Source: Pseudoteredinibacter isoporae
Lineage (GTDB): Bacteria > Pseudomonadota > Gammaproteobacteria > Pseudomonadales > Cellvibrionaceae
DNA length: 64,000 nt
NCBI RefSeq assembly: GCF_011602085.1
Contig: NZ_JAAONY010000002.1
Coordinates: 186,001-250,000 of the forward strand
Direction: 5' to 3'
Under the pieces are notes generated by a model. That model saw nothing but the letters and a program-made list of their open reading frames with translations. It did not search any database and was not told the origin of the DNA. The position numbers and the translations under genes are program-made. Shown here piece by piece: positions 60,839 through 64,000 of the stretch (positions within the stretch are counted from its first letter, which is position 1; every line of letters begins with the position of its first letter).

Positions 60839-62755
60839 ATGCTAAACAAAGATGCGCTCAGTCAGTTGAGCCAACTGAAGAAAGATATTCGAGCTACAAA
60901 AGACATCGCCAAAGGCACAGTTCGCGGCAGTAACGGTAAATTTGGCTTCGCCAGCCTGGACGACGGGCGCGAAGCATTTATCACACCCAATGACATGAAT
61001 CGCCTGTTCCCTGGCGACCGAGTGCGTATCAATGTTGTGGAAGGCAAAGGCGGCAAGCCCCAGGCCGAACTGGAAAAACTGCTGGAAAGCCCCCTGAAAG
61101 ACTTCGTTGGCCATTATGTGGTTCGTGGCCAGGGCCACTTTGTGCAGCCCGACCTGCCCCAGTTCAACCGCTGGTTGTTTATCCCACCAAATCAGCGCAA
61201 GGGCCTGAAGGCGGGTGACTTTATCCAATGCCGTATCAGTCAGCACCCTTTCCACAAGGACGGCAAAGCCCAAGTCAAAGTACTGGAGCGTCTCGGCGAT
61301 GAAAAAACCACCGGCATCGAAGGTCTGTACATGGCCAGCAAGCACATGCTGCCTGGCGAGCTTGGCAAAGGTGCCCAAGAGCAAGCTGATGAATTAGCAG
61401 CAAGCGAGCTGCCCAGCTACCCGAACAGTAGCGAACTGCCCTTCGTTACCATCGATTCAGAAACGACTCTGGATATGGACGACGCCATTGCCGTCAGCCG
61501 CGACGGTGATGGTTTTACCCTGAGTGTTGCCATTGCAGACCCCAGTATTGAAGTCGCTCCGGACTCTGCCCTGGGCCAAGCCGCATCGAATCGCGCCCAA
61601 ACGGTCTACCTACCCGGTCAGAACCGACACATGCTGCCACCGAGCCTGTCCCAGAATCGTTATTCTCTGGTGGCCGGTGAGTCTCGTCCGGCGCTGCTGT
61701 GCCATATCAAGGTGGATGGCAATGGTGCAATCACCTCGCACAATTTTGAACTCAGCAATATTCAATCCCAGCAAAAGCTCAGCTATGAAAACGTCAGTGC
61801 CTGGCTAAACGGTGCCGAGCTGGAAGTCAGCCAGGAACAATCCGACAGTTTGAAAGCGTTGCAGGAACTTGCCCGGAAGCGCCAAGACTACCGCCTGGCC
61901 AATGCGCTGGTTATGGAAGACAAAGCCGATTACGACCTTGAGCTGAATGAACAAGGTAAAATTGCCGCGGTCCACAAACGCGAAAAAAGTGAAGCGCATT
62001 TAATGGTCGAGGAAGCCATGTTGGCGTGTAATATTTGCGCTGCTGAGTTTTTCGCTGAAAACAGCATCAATGCCCTCTTCTCCCATCATGCGGGTATCAA
62101 AGAAGACAAACTCAAAACGTTGATCGAAGTACTGCAAGAAGATCACCCCGAGTTAGCCGAACTCAAGCTGGACACTTTGGAAGGTTATCGCACACTGATG
62201 CAAACTCTGGGCGAAGCAGATCCCCAATTACTGCTGACCTGCAAGCGGCTGCTTCAAGCCAGTCAATTGCATATTGGCAAAGCACCGCATCTGGGGTTGG
62301 GGCTTGAGGCCTACGCAACCATTACCTCACCTATACGCCGCTATCAGGACTACTACAATCACCTCCTGTTAAAGGCCGCTATTCAAAATACGCAGGCACC
62401 TGCACCACTGACGGAAGAAAACGTGGAACGCCTGCAGGAGCAACTGATGGCTGGCCGCCAAGCCGTACGTCAAATGGAGCAATGGCTGCACGTGCAGTAC
62501 ATGGCCGATAAAATTGGCAGTGAACACCAGGCCACGGTCGCACTGGTTAATGGCCAGGGCGTGGGTTTGCGCTTTGACGAAACCGGCATCGAAGGTTTTG
62601 CTCTATTGCAAAATAAAGAAAACCCCTGGGAGCTCGACCATCGCCGCCTAAAACTCGTCCGCGGCGACACTGTTTATCAACTTGGTCAATCCCTTAAAGT
62701 GAAGGTCGAAAGTATCGACCCCGCTATGCGACGCATTGCGGTCAGCATTGTGTAA
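60839..62755 (+). CDS. rnb: Exoribonuclease II
   Basis: A 3'-5' exoribonuclease of 638 residues, the length of RNase II (644 in E. coli) rather than RNase R (over 800). The cold-shock domains are at the N-terminus (GTVRGSNGKFGFASLDDGRE). The catalytic RNB domain shows TIDSETTLDMDDAIAVSRDG with the metal-binding Asp residues, VAIADPS and YATITSPIRRYQDYYNHLLL. An S1 domain closes the protein. It lacks the Lys-rich tail of RNase R. TesB thioesterase follows 33 nt downstream; cotranscription is possible. Confidence 0.94.
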   Translation: MLNKDALSQLSQLKKDIRATKDIAKGTVRGSNGKFGFASLDDGREAFITPNDMNRLFPGDRVRINVVEGKGGKPQAELEKLLESPLKDFVGHYVVRGQGHFVQPDLPQFNRWLFIPPNQRKGLKAGDFIQCRISQHPFHKDGKAQVKVLERLGDEKTTGIEGLYMASKHMLPGELGKGAQEQADELAASELPSYPNSSELPFVTIDSETTLDMDDAIAVSRDGDGFTLSVAIADPSIEVAPDSALGQAASNRAQTVYLPGQNRHMLPPSLSQNRYSLVAGESRPALLCHIKVDGNGAITSHNFELSNIQSQQKLSYENVSAWLNGAELEVSQEQSDSLKALQELARKRQDYRLANALVMEDKADYDLELNEQGKIAAVHKREKSEAHLMVEEAMLACNICAAEFFAENSINALFSHHAGIKEDKLKTLIEVLQEDHPELAELKLDTLEGYRTLMQTLGEADPQLLLTCKRLLQASQLHIGKAPHLGLGLEAYATITSPIRRYQDYYNHLLLKAAIQNTQAPAPLTEENVERLQEQLMAGRQAVRQMEQWLHVQYMADKIGSEHQATVALVNGQGVGLRFDETGIEGFALLQNKENPWELDHRRLKLVRGDTVYQLGQSLKVKVESIDPAMRRIAVSIV

Positions 62756-62788
62756 ACACTTTGTTGATTAACATTAAGGAACACCTCT

Positions 62789-63661
62789 ATGAGCGAGCTC
62801 TTTGCGGAGAAAAAAGCGCAAGACTTTAATACCCTGCTACAAGTTTTAAAGCTGGAGCAGCAAGAAGACATGCTTTTTCGCGGGCACAATATGCCCACCG
62901 CATGGGGACGCGTCTATGGTGGTCAGGTATTGGCGCAGGCACTGTACGCCGCCCACCAAACCGTCAGTTCCGATTTCGAGGTCCACTCACAACACGCTTA
63001 TTTTATTCGCCCCGGTCAGGTCAATATCGATATCGATTTTCACGTAGAGCTGGTGCGAGATGGCCGTGGCTTTTGTACGCGTCGCGTTACCGCATCACAA
63101 GCCGGCAAAGCGATTCTGATTTCTTCCCTGTCCTTCCAACGACCGGAGCAAGGCTTGGAACAGCAATGCGAATTTCAGCCGGATGCCGGGTTCAAGGGTT
63201 TACAAACCGAACATGAGCGGCAAATCGAATACTGTGAAGCCAAAGGTCTCGACCCGGATAAACGCACACTGGAAATTGAATACCGCAGCACCAATCCATT
63301 TGATCATCTCAACCCACAACCCATGCCCCCGCGAGTCGGTGTGTGGATGCGAGCCAGTGGTCAGGTAGACGATCCCATTCTCAATCAAGCCCTGATGTCG
63401 TATATGTCCGACAGTTATTTGCTGGACACCTCATTGCTGCCCCATGGCATTTCCTATTACAACCCCAAACTGCAAAGCGCCAGCCTGGACCATGCCCTGT
63501 GGTTTTATGGCCAGATTGATGCCAGTCAATGGCATTACTATGAACTGGACAGCCCTCGCACAGGAGGTGCCAGAGGCTTGAACTTTGGCAAGATTTACCA
63601 CGAAGACGGCACACTGGTCGCTGCGGCAGCGCAAGAGTGCTTAATGCGACTGGTGGACTAG
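62789..63661 (+). CDS. tesB: Acyl-CoA thioesterase II (TesB)
   Basis: A double hot-dog thioesterase of 290 residues that hydrolyses medium and long acyl-CoA. Seen: RGHNMPTAWGRVYGGQVLAQ, HSQHAYFIRPGQVNIDIDFH, RDGRGFCTRRVTASQAGKAI, VWMRASGQVDDP, MSYMSDSYLLDTSLLPHG, SLDHALWFYG and GARGLNFGKIYHEDGTLVAA. The active-site Asp (MSYMSD), Thr/Ser and Gln positions of TesB lie within these blocks. AAGGA 8 nt before the ATG is good. It is 33 nt after the RNase II gene. Confidence 0.95.
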   Translation: MSELFAEKKAQDFNTLLQVLKLEQQEDMLFRGHNMPTAWGRVYGGQVLAQALYAAHQTVSSDFEVHSQHAYFIRPGQVNIDIDFHVELVRDGRGFCTRRVTASQAGKAILISSLSFQRPEQGLEQQCEFQPDAGFKGLQTEHERQIEYCEAKGLDPDKRTLEIEYRSTNPFDHLNPQPMPPRVGVWMRASGQVDDPILNQALMSYMSDSYLLDTSLLPHGISYYNPKLQSASLDHALWFYGQIDASQWHYYELDSPRTGGARGLNFGKIYHEDGTLVAAAAQECLMRLVD

Positions 63662-63766
63662 CTTCTCTCTTTTTAAAAATCAGAAGCTAACACGCGCCGC
63701 TTGATCCCAGACATTGGCTTGGATACTCTAAACACCCCATTTCTGTGGTGTTATGGAGATCGACCA

Positions 63767-64000
63767 ATGGCAAGGAAGGCTTTCTATTCCCTCGCTACCC
63801 TTTTTTTATTGCTCAGCAGTTTTATCTATATCGGCTCACAAGACGCTGAAACCATTGATGATCATGGATTGTCGGCGCTGGCGGTCAAAGTTCCGGATTC
63901 GGAAAACGGGTTTCGTTATATTGCTTTTACGCAGGATGAAGGTTATGAAACCTTTTCAAGTTCATGTGAGAAGGAAAAATTACAGCGACATTTGGATCAA
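63767..64000 (+). CDS. Exported protein, start only (runs off the window)
   Basis: An open frame of 78 codons to the window edge with GGAG 8 nt before the ATG. MARKAFYSLATLFLLLSSFI is a typical signal peptide. The following residues (YIGSQDAETIDDHGLSALAV; NGFRYIAFTQDEGYETF) show no family I recognise. One Cys lies near residue 69. The rest of the protein is outside the window. Confidence 0.7.
   Translation, partial: MARKAFYSLATLFLLLSSFIYIGSQDAETIDDHGLSALAVKVPDSENGFRYIAFTQDEGYETFSSSCEKEKLQRHLDQ

Noticed and set aside
60839-62755. RNase R
   Set aside because: The protein is 638 residues and lacks the N-terminal HTH and the long Lys-rich tail; length and layout fit RNase II.

Overview
The window reads as a piece of a gammaproteobacterial chromosome of moderate GC. 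The order rlmKL - rmf - pyrD - DUF2835 - gdhB, then moxR/bat, pepN, DUF1315, a PPP-family phosphatase, nadK and DUF1853, is the arrangement I associate with Pseudomonas and its marine relatives (Cellvibrionales/Spongiibacteraceae-like organisms). The lineage is inferred from gene content and order, not from a marker-gene tree. No rRNA, CRISPR array, prophage or intact insertion sequence was seen.

Layout. 1-9.5 kb: translation and core metabolism on the minus strand (rlmKL cut by the left edge, pyrD, DUF2835, the giant NAD-glutamate dehydrogenase gdhB), with rmf on the plus strand. 10-17.5 kb: a tightly overlapping MoxR - DUF58 - DUF4381 - VWA - VWA/TPR - BatD operon. 17.5-25.5 kb: pepN, DUF1315, phosphatase, nadK, DUF1853 and a PLP enzyme of the ACC-deaminase/D-cysteine desulfhydrase fold. 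25.5-30.4 kb: a coiled-coil protein with a C-terminal Cys/His knuckle, then a bufferin-type RiPP operon (DUF2282 precursor, DUF692 MNIO enzyme, DUF2063 partner) that runs directly into an ECF sigma factor and a membrane-anchored, anti-sigma-like protein. 30.5-31.6 kb: a tiny acidic ORF, then three tandem 183/183/182-bp repeats, each ending in the last 19 nt of the adjacent tRNA-Asp, then tRNA-Asp and tRNA-Val. This closely resembles the E. coli tyrT/rtT architecture but at a different tRNA.

31.6-40 kb: flavin reductase, a LytS-type kinase with a LytTR regulator, an RND pump with its adaptor (pump gene first) and an alpha/beta hydrolase. 40-43 kb: an AT-rich accessory pocket of small orphan genes, including a frameshifted DUF1629/Imm11-like immunity gene and decayed coding sequence. 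43-49 kb: CaiB/BaiF CoA-transferase, RhlE-type helicase, NYN-domain protein, a chemoreceptor, and a 255-bp element with 22-bp imperfect terminal inverted repeats and an interior full of GGATG.

49-57.7 kb: a catabolic-looking cluster of paired acyl-CoA dehydrogenases and a CurA-like reductase, divergent from TetR and AraC/GATase1 regulators, a ferredoxin reductase and a 2Fe-2S ferredoxin, then a DUF819 transporter-like protein. The set suggests CoA-dependent breakdown of a bulky acyl or terpenoid/steroid-like substrate with an electron chain for an oxygenase that is not in the window. 58-64 kb: a second chemoreceptor, RNase II, a TesB thioesterase and a truncated exported protein.

The points most worth following are the tRNA-Asp-derived repeats, the bufferin operon with its own sigma/anti-sigma pair and a possible extra precursor peptide, and the GGATG inverted-repeat element.
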